Shown here: in pieces, positions 24,366-35,575 of the stretch
Layout: the number at the start of each line of letters is the position of its first letter
Numbering within the stretch: the first letter of the stretch is position 1
Assembly (NCBI RefSeq): GCF_008122505.1
Contig: NZ_VSSB01000002.1
Location: forward strand, 62,001-126,000
DNA length: 64,000 nucleotides
Direction of reading: 5' to 3'
Origin: Agromyces mariniharenae
GTDB lineage: Bacteria; Actinomycetota; Actinomycetes; Actinomycetales; Microbacteriaceae
Position numbers and translations under genes: made by a program
The notes under the pieces: model-generated
What the model was told of the DNA's origin: nothing
Seen by the model: the letters and a program-made list of their open reading frames with translations, nothing else
Database searches by the model: none

Positions 24366-24384
24366 AATACCCCTATGGGGTATT
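24366..24384. promoter_or_regulatory. CsoR-type operator 4, upstream of the MFS exporter
   Basis: AATACCCCTATGGGGTATT: 8-bp perfect arms around TAT. It has the TACCCC...GGGGTA core of the copper operators at 18692 and 18717, with longer symmetry. Confidence 0.75.
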
Positions 24385-24406
24385 CCCGAAGTGACCCGGG
24401 ATCCCG

Positions 24407-24616
24407 CTACGCGTGCGCGGTGACGTTGCGGATGGTCACGCGGACGCAGACCGGTCCGCTGGCCCGGATGCCATCGCGGACCCGACCCGGTGCCCGCGAG
24501 ATGGTCACCGTTCCATCGAGCGGTGAGATCGTCAGCGTCAGCGGCGACGCCGTCCGCGCGACCGCATCAGATGAACGAGGGATGCGGCGGTGGATCGTGA
24601 TCGGCTCGGCAGGCAT
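24407..24616 (-). CDS. Possible 69-residue hypothetical protein downstream of usp
   Basis: Leftward frame from ATG 24616 to TAG at 24407, on the usp strand and 70 bp after its stop. The sequence has a plausible strand pattern (PLTLTISPLDGTVTISRAPG, CVRVTIRNVTAHA) and an Arg-rich start. No good ribosome-binding site and no recognised family. Apart from this frame the stretch 24385-24686 holds only the MFS promoter region. Confidence 0.35.
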   Translation of the reverse strand: MPAEPITIHRRIPRSSDAVARTASPLTLTISPLDGTVTISRAPGRVRDGIRASGPVCVRVTIRNVTAHA

Positions 24617-24686
24617 GCCCACAGGATCGCCGACGTTCGCGGCATCCGATGGGTCGAACGTCCCACGGCGTTGCCCGCCGTCGTGC

Positions 24687-28040
<3,354 letters not shown>

Positions 28041-28101
28041 CGGGCCGACGTCGTCGGCCACGTCCGGCGCGGCCCGGAAACCAGCGCCGCCTGCGTGCAG
28101 T

Positions 28102-28638
28102 TCAGCCCGACGCGGAGGCCTGCATGGCGAAGACGGTCCTGCCCAGGTTCCCGCCCCATTCGCGGGCGCGCTCGAGTTCGCCCTCGACGAGGGTGTTGTC
28201 GGTCGTGACGAGGAAGCACTCGGCCTCGACCGCAGGGCGCGGCCACTGGCGCCGCAGCCGGCGCTCGATCCCCGCGGCGGCATCGCCGGAGAAGATCCGG
28301 GGGATGTCGACGCGCGTCCCGTACGCGGCCCACGCGCCCGGGGCGTCCTCGACCGCATCGACCCACTCGCGCACGCCCGCCTCGGCCGCGCCCGGCTCGA
28401 GCGCGAGGTGCTTCTCGGGGTCGGCGGCCCACTTCGCGGCATCCGCCCTCGAGGCTGCCCGAGGCAGTGAATGGGCGTGCGTGGGGGCGCCGACGACGAC
28501 CAGGTCGACGGTCTGGTGCGAGGCGGATGCCGCGGGCTCGACCCGGACCTCGGTGAACTCCGACAGGCCCTCGCCGATCGCCTCGGCGATCCGACGGGTG
28601 TTCCCGAACATCGACTCGTAGATCACGAGCGCACTCAT
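28102..28638 (-). CDS. Flavodoxin-family protein
   Basis: 178 residues. The N-terminal FMN phosphate-binding loop is plain: ALVIYESMFGNTRRIAEAIG (S/T-x-T/N-G-N-T type). It continues with VDLVVVGAPTHAHSLP for the isoalloxazine loop. The family carries electrons or acts as a quinone oxidoreductase, and similar proteins occur in actinobacterial stress regulons. GGGAGA lies upstream of ATG 28638, and a second DosR-like box lies about 50 bp before the start. Confidence 0.88.
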   Translation of the reverse strand: MSALVIYESMFGNTRRIAEAIGEGLSEFTEVRVEPAASASHQTVDLVVVGAPTHAHSLPRAASRADAAKWAADPEKHLALEPGAAEAGVREWVDAVEDAPGAWAAYGTRVDIPRIFSGDAAAGIERRLRRQWPRPAVEAECFLVTTDNTLVEGELERAREWGGNLGRTVFAMQASASG

Positions 28639-28687
28639 GGTGTTCTCCCTTCCACGACCAGCCTTCGGGGCCCCGGCGGACGCGGCT

Positions 28688-28701
28688 GGGGCGAAGGTCC
28701 C
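28688..28701. promoter_or_regulatory. Second DosR-like box, upstream of the flavodoxin gene
   Basis: Read leftward GGGACCTTCGCCCC, one base from GGGACC-N4-GCCC symmetry, 50 bp before the flavodoxin start codon. Weaker than the 25586 site. Confidence 0.4.
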
Positions 28702-28857
28702 GCGGTGCGCCACGAGCTCCCGCGCGTGCCGCGGTGGGACGGTCCGGGCGGGTGATCAGGTCATCCGTTCGGGGGTGTTGCGATCCGATTCCGGCGAGGT
28801 CTAGCGTCAGGGCAGGTTCGGCGCGACGGATGACGCCGAGGGACGAAAGGTACGACG

Positions 28858-29247
28858 ATGAACAGTCTCTGGGATTTCCTCGTCTGGCTCTTCTGGATCT
28901 ACATCGCGATCGCGTGCATCTGGATCTTCATCACGATCTTCATCGACATCTTCCGCGACAAGTCGCTGAACGGCTGGGCCAAGGCCGGCTGGGTGATCTT
29001 CCTCGTGTTCCTGCCGTTCCTGGCCGCGCTGGTGTACCTCATCGCGCGCGGCGGCTCGATGGCCGAGCGGCGAGCGGGGGAGATGCGTCAGATGCAGGCG
29101 GCGAACGACGAGTACATCCGGAGCGTCGCCGGCAGCGGCGGAACCTCCGCGGCATCCGAGATCGCGAGCGCCAAGCAGCTGCTCGACTCGGGCGCGATCT
29201 CGCAGGCCGAGTACGACCAGCTCAAGGCCAAGGCGCTGAGCAGCTGA
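28858..29247 (+). CDS. PLD-nuclease N-terminal/SHOCT-domain membrane protein (paralogue 1)
   Basis: 129 residues. Two membrane segments lie in the first 65 residues (FLVWLFWIYIAIACIWIFIT, then WVIFLVFLPFLAALVYLIAR) around IDIFRDKSLNGWAKAG, the cardiolipin-synthase-like PLDc_N layout. Then comes a polar linker (MAERRAGEMRQMQAANDEY) and a C-terminal SHOCT helix pair (SAKQLLDSGAISQAEYDQLK). SHOCT domains are thought to mediate oligomerisation. A close paralogue in opposite orientation lies at 31885-32268, the two flanking the sulfatase gene. GGGACGAAAGG precedes the ATG. Confidence 0.88.
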   Translation: MNSLWDFLVWLFWIYIAIACIWIFITIFIDIFRDKSLNGWAKAGWVIFLVFLPFLAALVYLIARGGSMAERRAGEMRQMQAANDEYIRSVAGSGGTSAASEIASAKQLLDSGAISQAEYDQLKAKALSS

Positions 29248-29471
29248 ACTGAACCGGGGAGGCGGCGGCGGTCGATGCGGAATGCACGGCCGCCGCCGCT
29301 GGCCGCCCCGACCGTTCGGCTCGATGCGCCGGCAGCATCACGCGGTGAACCGTTCGCGGATCCGCCTGGTTCTCCACACGGGTCGGGCATCGGCTCGGGG
29401 ATCCGGGGGGAGTGTCCCGCGCCCGGCCCCGCGCACGCCTCGGTCCCCAGGTTCGGCGTGCGCGGAGCCCC

Positions 29472-31832
29472 TCAGCCGGCCGCCTGCGGCACCGCGTACG
29501 CGATGTGCACCCGGTCGATGCGGCCGTCGAACGCGAACGGCATGCGGTCGGCATAGTGCCGCGAAACGGCCCCGCCGTACGCCCGCCCGATGTCGAGGCA
29601 GTCGTTCGCCGAGAACAGCAGCGGCGCGCTGACGGGCACGGTGCCCGAGCCGACCTCGGTGCCGTCCACGCGGAGCACGACCCGCAACGGGCCGCCCGGC
29701 CGGGGTTCGAGGTACGTCGTCTCGACCTCGATCATGACGTCGTCGCCCGCCGGGATCGGCGACGCCGACGCGATGACCGTGCGCTCGACCAGGAAGAGGT
29801 TGTACTCGTACGTGAGCACGCCGTCGGCGAAGAAGCAGGTGAGACCGCCGCCCGCGCCGCCGAGCTTGTAGAGCACGCCGTTCGCCCGATCGCCGAGCCG
29901 CACCCGCATGGTGACCGTGTTCGGGCGGTTGCCGAGCGCGGGGGCGCAGAACTCGGGAACGCGCACGGTGTCGCCGCTCAGCTCCCACTCGGTGTACGGC
30001 GGGCTGATCCGGTCCTCGGGGTGCAGCGCGGGCACCCAGAGCCCGCCGCCGATGGGCAGCGCGTCGTTGCGCGCCGCCTCGATCGCGAACAGCTCCTTCA
30101 GCTCGGCGAGCTTCTCGGGATGGTCGGCGGCGAGGTCGCGCGCCTGGCTCCAGTCGTGGTCGAGGTCGTAGAGCTCCCACGGGTCCTGATCGGGGGTCCA
30201 CGTCGCGATGCCGGGGGGTGCGCCGGGCACCCACGGCAGGCGCGGCCCGAGCGCGGACGCCATCCACCCGTCGGAGTAGACGGCACGGCTGCCCATGATC
30301 TCGAAGTACTGCGTGCGACGGCGGCCCGCGGCATCCGCGTCGTCGATGGAGTACGCGAGGCTGATGCCGTCGATCGGGTCCTGCGGGATGCCGTTGACGG
30401 AGTCGGGGTGGGAGATGCCGATGATCTCGTAGATCGTCGGCACGACGTCGACCACGTGGTGGAACTGCGTCCTCGGCACCGGGTCGGGCTCGATGCGGCC
30501 GTTCCACTGCACGAACATCGGGTTGCGCGTGCCCCCGAGGTGCGACGCGAGCAGCTTCATCCCCTGGTACGGCGACGAGCCCGCCCATGCCCAGGCGGCG
30601 TGGTACTGGTTGTCGGTCGCCGGCGTGCCGAGCGCGTCGAGCCCGCCGAGCTCCTCCAACGCCGCGATGTGCTGGTCGACGGTCGACGGGATCATGTTCT
30701 GCGCGAGCAGTTCGCTGATGGTGCCGTTCTGGCCCTCGCCCGACGACCCGTTGTCGCCCCAGATGTAGACGACGATCGTGTCGTCGCCGTAGCCGAGTCG
30801 CTCGAGCTCGTCGATGAGCCGGCCCGCCTGCACGTCGGCGTGCTCGCCGAAACCGGCGGCGACCTCCATGAGGCGGCGCTGGAACGGCTTCTGGTGCTCG
30901 GGGATGTCGTCCCACGCCGCGAGGCTCTCGGGCCGCGGGGTGAGCTCCGCGTCGGCGGGGATCCAGCCGGCCGCCTTCGCGCCCTCGTGGGCGCGCTCGC
31001 GGTAGGCGTCCCAGCCGTCGTCGAAGGCCCCCGCGTACCGGTCGGCCCATTCCTTCATGATGTGGTGCGGGCCGTGCAGCGCGCCCGTCGCCCAGTACAT
31101 GAAGAACGGCTGGTCGGGCTTCAGGGCCTTGTGATTCCGCAGCCAGGCCATCGCGTCGTCGGCGATGTCCTCGCTCAGGTGGTAGCCCTCCTCGGGCGTC
31201 TTCGGCGGCAGCACCGACGTGGTGTTGCGCACGAGGTTGGGCTCGTACTGGGATGCCTCGCCGGCGAGGAACCCGTAGAAGTACTCGAACCCGTAGCCGG
31301 TCGGCCAGCGATCGAACGGCCCGGCGACCGTGGTCTCCTCGGCCGGCGTGTTGTGCCACTTGCCCCAGGCGCCCGTGGCGTAGCCGTACTGCCGCAGCAC
31401 CTCCGCCATGGTCGCGCTGCTCTTCGGGATGTGGCCGGAGTAGCCGTCCCAGTCGTTGGCGAGCTCGGCGATCTGGCCGTTGCCGACGCGGTGGTGGTTG
31501 CGGCCGGTGAGCAGCGACGCCCGAGTCGGCGAGCACATGGCCGTCGTGTGGAACCGGTTGTAGCCGACGCCCCGCGCGCGCACCCGATCGAGCGTCGGCG
31601 TGCGCACGGCACCGCCGAGCGTGGTCGGCAGCGCCGGCCCCGCATCGTCGATCAGGATGATGAGCACGTTCGGGGCGTCGGCCGGCAGGTGATGGTCGGG
31701 CGGCTTCGGGCTGTAGGTGGACTCCTGCATGGTGCGTCCGGCGATGCTGCCCGATGCCGCCGGCGGGAACGGCAAGGTCCTCACCGGCGGCAGGGGCGAA
31801 CCGATCACCGAATCGCGTGTCTCGTCCGTCAT
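29472..31832 (-). CDS. Arylsulfatase-type sulfatase
   Basis: A 786-residue type I sulfatase that would hydrolyse sulfate esters, without an obvious signal peptide. N-terminal metal ligands are in NVLIILIDDAGP. The formylglycine site is CSPTR in TTAMCSPTRASLLTGR, requiring oxidation of its Cys by a formylglycine-generating enzyme not encoded here. Further conserved stretches are GKWHNTPAEE, HGPHHIMKEWADRY and YIWGDNGSSGEG. The last 200 residues form a beta-sandwich-like domain seen in long actinobacterial sulfatases. Start ATG 31832 has GGAAGGA 13-19 bases upstream; GTG 31853 would add seven residues. Substrate unknown. Confidence 0.93.
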   Translation of the reverse strand: MTDETRDSVIGSPLPPVRTLPFPPAASGSIAGRTMQESTYSPKPPDHHLPADAPNVLIILIDDAGPALPTTLGGAVRTPTLDRVRARGVGYNRFHTTAMCSPTRASLLTGRNHHRVGNGQIAELANDWDGYSGHIPKSSATMAEVLRQYGYATGAWGKWHNTPAEETTVAGPFDRWPTGYGFEYFYGFLAGEASQYEPNLVRNTTSVLPPKTPEEGYHLSEDIADDAMAWLRNHKALKPDQPFFMYWATGALHGPHHIMKEWADRYAGAFDDGWDAYRERAHEGAKAAGWIPADAELTPRPESLAAWDDIPEHQKPFQRRLMEVAAGFGEHADVQAGRLIDELERLGYGDDTIVVYIWGDNGSSGEGQNGTISELLAQNMIPSTVDQHIAALEELGGLDALGTPATDNQYHAAWAWAGSSPYQGMKLLASHLGGTRNPMFVQWNGRIEPDPVPRTQFHHVVDVVPTIYEIIGISHPDSVNGIPQDPIDGISLAYSIDDADAAGRRRTQYFEIMGSRAVYSDGWMASALGPRLPWVPGAPPGIATWTPDQDPWELYDLDHDWSQARDLAADHPEKLAELKELFAIEAARNDALPIGGGLWVPALHPEDRISPPYTEWELSGDTVRVPEFCAPALGNRPNTVTMRVRLGDRANGVLYKLGGAGGGLTCFFADGVLTYEYNLFLVERTVIASASPIPAGDDVMIEVETTYLEPRPGGPLRVVLRVDGTEVGSGTVPVSAPLLFSANDCLDIGRAYGGAVSRHYADRMPFAFDGRIDRVHIAYAVPQAAG

Positions 31833-31884
31833 CTCACGTCCGTCCTTCCCCACGAACCCGAACCCCCGCAGCCGTCCGCCGCGG

Positions 31885-32268
31885 TCAGGCGGCCAGCGCC
31901 TTCGCCTTGAGGGCGTCGAACTCCGCCTGCGTGATGGTTCCCGCGGCGAGCATCTGCTGCGCCTTCTCGATCTCGGCCGTCGGCGAGGCGGCCGAACCGC
32001 TGACGCTGCGGATGTAGTCGGCGTTCGCCTGCTGGGCGTCTCGGACGCGTGCCATGTTGCGCTCGGCCATCCCGCGCCCGCGCGCGATCAGGTAGACCAG
32101 CGCCGCCAGGAACGGCAGGAACACGAGGAAGATCAGCCACAGCGCCTTGCCCCACCCGTTCAGGGTGTGGTCGCGGAAGATGTCGATCACGATCGAGATG
32201 AAGATCCAGATGCACGCGAAGAGGATGTACACCCAGAAGAGCCAGACCAGGAATTCCCAGAAGTTCAT
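31885..32268 (-). CDS. PLD-nuclease N-terminal/SHOCT-domain membrane protein (paralogue 2)
   Basis: 127 residues, same layout as 28858-29247. The two membrane segments are FLVWLFWVYILFACIWIFIS and LWLIFLVFLPFLAALVYLIA, followed by MAERNMARVRDAQQANADYI and a SHOCT pair (KAQQMLAAGTITQAEFDALK). Identity to the other copy is high along the whole length, at DNA level too. It lies 53 bp upstream of the sulfatase on the same strand and may be cotranscribed with it. Two 19-bp palindromes lie upstream. Confidence 0.87.
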   Translation of the reverse strand: MNFWEFLVWLFWVYILFACIWIFISIVIDIFRDHTLNGWGKALWLIFLVFLPFLAALVYLIARGRGMAERNMARVRDAQQANADYIRSVSGSAASPTAEIEKAQQMLAAGTITQAEFDALKAKALAA

Positions 32269-32350
32269 CGTCCTGCCTTTCGTCGTGCGGTCGTCGTCCA
32301 CGTCGGACACGCCGTCGCCCGAACGCTACTGCGGCGTTCGCCGGGGGCAC

Positions 32351-32405
32351 ATCATGCGAATCGCGTGAAGCCGTTCGATGCCGTGGATCACGCGATTCGC
32401 GTGAT
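32351..32405. promoter_or_regulatory. Two tandem 19-bp palindromes between SHOCT and CMD genes
   Basis: A perfect palindrome, ATCACGCGATTCGCGTGAT, is at 32387-32405. A variant at 32351-32369 (ATCATGCGAATCGCGTGAA) differs at a few outer bases. Centres are 36 bp apart. Each arm also pairs with the other copy over 13 bases. The pair lies in a divergent intergenic region, as expected for a dimeric repressor (TetR, LacI or MarR type) controlling both sides. Confidence 0.7.
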
Positions 32406-32476
32406 GCGGGCGGGGCATCCGTCGGATGGAATGTCGGCGTACTCACGGATGCCGGATGTCGACGGGAGGGGCCCTG

Positions 32477-32797
32477 GTGGACTACACCGAACGGTTGCGC
32501 CGGCTGACGATCAACGACCAGCGCCTCGGCGCGGAGGTCGGGGAGGCGGTCGAGCTCGACCGCAGGACGCTCGCACTCGTCCGGATCGCCGCGCTCGTGG
32601 CCGTGGGCGGTCCCGAGCCGTCGTTCGGCGCCGAGGCGGATGCCGCGGTGAGCGCCGGGGCGTCGCCGAGCGAGATCGTCGACGTGCTCGCCGGGGTCGT
32701 CCCGGTCATCGGGCTCCCGCTCGTCGTCGCGGCCGCCCCGAAGCTCGCCCTGGCCCTCGGCTGCGACGTGGGACTCGCGCCCGACGACACGTTCTGA
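32477..32797 (+). CDS. Carboxymuconolactone decarboxylase-like (AhpD-fold) small protein
   Basis: 106 residues, all-helical: LALVRIAALVAVGGPEPSFG, then AVSAGASPSEIVDVLAGVVP and IGLPLVVAAAPKLALALG. It matches the CMD fold, but the CxxC-x-H redox motif of AhpD is absent; the site reads GGPEP, so peroxidase-type activity is unlikely. GTG 32477 is chosen since GGGAGGGG lies 6-13 bases upstream; ATG 32456 is the alternative. It lies beside the tandem operators. Function uncertain. Confidence 0.75.
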   Translation: MDYTERLRRLTINDQRLGAEVGEAVELDRRTLALVRIAALVAVGGPEPSFGAEADAAVSAGASPSEIVDVLAGVVPVIGLPLVVAAAPKLALALGCDVGLAPDDTF

Positions 32798-32836
32798 TCT
32801 CCGTCGCGCCCGCCGGTGATTCGCCGATCGGGAAGC

Positions 32837-35071
32837 TCACGCGCCGAGCAGCCCGATCGCAACGGCACGAGTGACCGCCTCTCCTCGCGTGGTGACCTGG
32901 AGCTTGCGGTAGATCGATCCGACCTCCGAGCTGACCGTGTTGCGCGAGATGAACAGGCGACGGCCGATCTCGCTCAGCGTGAGGTGGGTCTGCAGGTAAG
33001 GCAGGAGGCGCAGTTCGGCCGGGGTCAAAGGGGTGCTGCCGGCCGCGGGCTGATCGAGGACCTCGTGCTTGAACGCGGCGATCTCGTCGGCGAGCGCGCC
33101 GACGTCGGGGCAGCGGTCGAGCAGGTCGTCGATCTCCCGAAGCAGGTGGTTCGTGGTGACGCCATCGCCCGACGCCGTGAACGCGACGGCGAGCTGCAGC
33201 CGGACCCGCACGGACACGAAGGGCATGGCGTAGGTGCAGCCCACCCGAGCGCGCATGCCGCGGGCGAGCAGGCGTTCGGCCGCCGACCGGTCGCCGCGGC
33301 GGATCGCGACCGAGGCGCCGACGGCGAGCGCCAGTGCGGTCGTCGGATAGCCCTCCATGTGCACGGCGTCGATGGCGTCGAGCGCGACGGCGGCGTGACG
33401 TTCCGCGTCCGTCCAGCGGTGGTCCTGCGCCGCGAGGATCGCGAGCTCCGCCTCGCTCAGCAGCACGGCGTCGGTGACCCCGACCTGCGGCGCGAGCGCC
33501 GCGGCCTCCTCGAACGAGGATCGGGCGGCGTCGACGTCGCCGCTCAGCAGCGACACCTCGCCCGAGAGGTAGAGCGCGAGGTCGCGCCACGGACTCCACG
33601 GCGGCTCGCTCGCCACCGCCAGCGTCGCGTCGGCGATCGCGCGCTCGCGCCCGTGCGTGTACATGGCGGTCCGCAGCATGGCGCGCGCGGACTCGAACAT
33701 CGGCAGGTCCTCGTCGTCGCCGCCGTCGAAGCGGATGCGCTCGATCATGGCGGCCCACCGTTCGGCCTCGGCTGGGGCGCCGGTGAGCACCGCCGCCCAG
33801 CCCGCCAGGATCGCGAGCGGCGGGTACGCCTGGATGGCCGCGTCGCCGAGCTCGGCGAGCCACCTGGTGACGACGCTCACCTGGCCGACCAGGTAGGTCG
33901 GCCGCGCCAGCGCGGCCACCAGGCGGGCCGCGCGGGTCCGATCCCCGGCGGCCAGGAGGTGCTCGATCGCCTGGGCGGGGAGCCCGTGCTCCTCGTACCA
34001 CGCGGCGGCGGCGAGGTGCAGTCGAATCGCGGAGCCGTTCTCGGACGCCGCGAGCTCGCCGAGCAGGAACTCGCGGAACAGCGCGTGGTACCGGTACCAG
34101 CCGCGTCGATGGTCGAGCGGCACGAGGAACAGCCCGTGCGCCTCGAGCTCGCGCAGCAGGGCGCCCGAGTCGGACCGGTCGAGCACCGCGTCGCAGACCG
34201 GTCCCGACAGCTGTTCGAGGATCGCCGTGCGACGGAGGAACCGCTGCGCATCCTCGGGCAGGCTCCGCACGCACTCCCGGTAGAGGTAATCGGCCACGAA
34301 GCGGTCGTCCCCGGTCACCGATGCCGGTTCGCCGCCGTCGCGCGCCAGCAGGGCCGCGAGGAAGAGGCCGGTCGGCCATCCCTCGCTGCGTGCCACGAGC
34401 GCGTCGAGCTCGGGATCGGCGATGTCGACGCCCGCGCCGGCGAAGATCACGCGCGCTGCCGCGGCATCCGCTCGGAGCCCCTCTGCGCCGATCTCGAAGG
34501 CCGAGCCCTCAACGCGGCGCCGGGCGAGGTGGGCCTGCTCGTGCCGGCCGGCGAGCACGACCTGGGAGCCGTCGGGGACACCGGCGAGCGCGACCTCGAG
34601 CACGTCTTGGCAGGCGGGCGAATCGGCCTCGTGCAGGTCGTCCACGATGAGGAGGAACGGGACGGCGGCATCCGACATCGCGGCGGCGAGCAGGGGCGCC
34701 GAGCGACCCAGCGCCGAGGCGCCCTGGCCGCGCATCTCGGCGACCACCTCGGCGGCGTCGGGGAAGATCCGCGCGAACGCCATCGCCAGCAGGGTGAGCA
34801 GCGCGGCCGGGTCGTCGTCGAAGCGGTCGAGCGACACCCAGGCGACCGGGCGGGCATCGGTCGACGCCCACTCAGCGAGCAGCGTCGTCTTGCCGTAGCC
34901 GGCCGGGGCCGTGACCGCGACGACGCGCGCGCCGCTGCCGACCGCGCGATCGACGAGGGTCCGGCGACTCGCGAGTCCGGGTCGCGGCGGCGGCGGGTTG
35001 AACTTGGCATCCAGCAGTTCGCGGTCGAGCGCAGGCGAAGCGGAGACCGCCCCCCGGTTGTCCTCGACCAC
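32837..35071 (-). CDS. MalT-like large LuxR-family transcriptional regulator (STAND ATPase)
   Basis: 744 residues. An N-terminal P-loop NTPase has Walker A TAPAGYGKTTLLAEW (about 53-67) and Walker B PFLLIVDDLHE. A helical sensor region of TPR-like repeats follows (about 350-660, many ALA/LE helices). The C-terminal GerE-type HTH has LTPAELRLLPYLQTHLTLSE and LFISRNTVSSEVGSIYRKLQ. Such proteins bind a small effector and activate a nearby operon. Adjacent, convergently oriented targets are the CMD protein and divergent three-helix gene; no binding site is evident. Confidence 0.92.
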   Translation of the reverse strand: MVEDNRGAVSASPALDRELLDAKFNPPPPRPGLASRRTLVDRAVGSGARVVAVTAPAGYGKTTLLAEWASTDARPVAWVSLDRFDDDPAALLTLLAMAFARIFPDAAEVVAEMRGQGASALGRSAPLLAAAMSDAAVPFLLIVDDLHEADSPACQDVLEVALAGVPDGSQVVLAGRHEQAHLARRRVEGSAFEIGAEGLRADAAAARVIFAGAGVDIADPELDALVARSEGWPTGLFLAALLARDGGEPASVTGDDRFVADYLYRECVRSLPEDAQRFLRRTAILEQLSGPVCDAVLDRSDSGALLRELEAHGLFLVPLDHRRGWYRYHALFREFLLGELAASENGSAIRLHLAAAAWYEEHGLPAQAIEHLLAAGDRTRAARLVAALARPTYLVGQVSVVTRWLAELGDAAIQAYPPLAILAGWAAVLTGAPAEAERWAAMIERIRFDGGDDEDLPMFESARAMLRTAMYTHGRERAIADATLAVASEPPWSPWRDLALYLSGEVSLLSGDVDAARSSFEEAAALAPQVGVTDAVLLSEAELAILAAQDHRWTDAERHAAVALDAIDAVHMEGYPTTALALAVGASVAIRRGDRSAAERLLARGMRARVGCTYAMPFVSVRVRLQLAVAFTASGDGVTTNHLLREIDDLLDRCPDVGALADEIAAFKHEVLDQPAAGSTPLTPAELRLLPYLQTHLTLSEIGRRLFISRNTVSSEVGSIYRKLQVTTRGEAVTRAVAIGLLGA

Positions 35072-35154
35072 GTTCGCATCCTACGGTGGGCACTTTCGGG
35101 CCTCAAGGATTCCGCCCGCGTCGTGCCGGCGAGGCCGCGGCGGTGCGTCCGGTC

Positions 35155-35210
35155 GTTCACGAGCCGTTCACCTCGGCGGGGTTGGCCACGGATGCCGCGG
35201 AGCCGAGAAT
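35155..35210 (+). promoter_or_regulatory. PHO-box promoter (copy B), leaderless
   Basis: GTTCAC units at 35155 and 35166 (11 bp apart, second GTTCACC), 10 bp gap, TTGGCC (35182-35187), 17-bp spacer, GAGAAT (35205-35210), six bases, ATG. Every spacing equals copy A at 22004-22059. The start codon coincides with the expected +1. Confidence 0.75.
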
Positions 35211-35216
35211 GCACGA

Positions 35217-35558
35217 ATGGAGGATCCCGTCGAGCAGGCAGCCATTCGGAACGTCGTCGACCGCCTCGTCGAGCGGTTCCCGACACTCGGCCGGGAGCGG
35301 GTCGAGGCCGTCGTGGATGAAGCGTCGGCGCGGCTCGCCGACGGCAAGGTGCGGGAGTACATCCCCGCCCTCGTCGAGCATGCCGCCGACGAGCAGCTCC
35401 GGCAGGAGGCCGATCCGGTCGACCTCGCCGCCGAGGATGCGGGCGGCCCGGTCCTGGCGGACGACGGGTCGGACCTCGACCCGCTCGAGGTCGAGCGGAA
35501 GGCTCGGGAGCAGCGGGCGGGCTTCCTGTTCGGCGACCTCGGCGGCGGCTCGGTCTGA
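35217..35558 (+). CDS. Three-helix-bundle-type protein with acidic C-terminal extension (paralogue 3)
   Basis: 113 residues. The N-terminal 65 match the two 82-residue paralogues more loosely (EQAAIRNVVDRLVERFPTLG, VREYIPALVEHAADEQLRQE). An acidic tail follows (ADDGSDLDPLEVERKAREQR) ending in FLFGDLGGG. The ATG sits at the predicted transcription start, so translation is probably leaderless. The promoter carries a PHO box, suggesting induction by phosphate limitation through PhoP. Molecular role unknown. Confidence 0.78.
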   Translation: MEDPVEQAAIRNVVDRLVERFPTLGRERVEAVVDEASARLADGKVREYIPALVEHAADEQLRQEADPVDLAAEDAGGPVLADDGSDLDPLEVERKAREQRAGFLFGDLGGGSV

Positions 35559-35575
35559 CCGTGCCCCTTCCTGCC

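Noticed and set aside
32477..32797. AhpD-type peroxidase call
   Set aside because: The CxxC-x-H active site is absent, so only the fold name is given.
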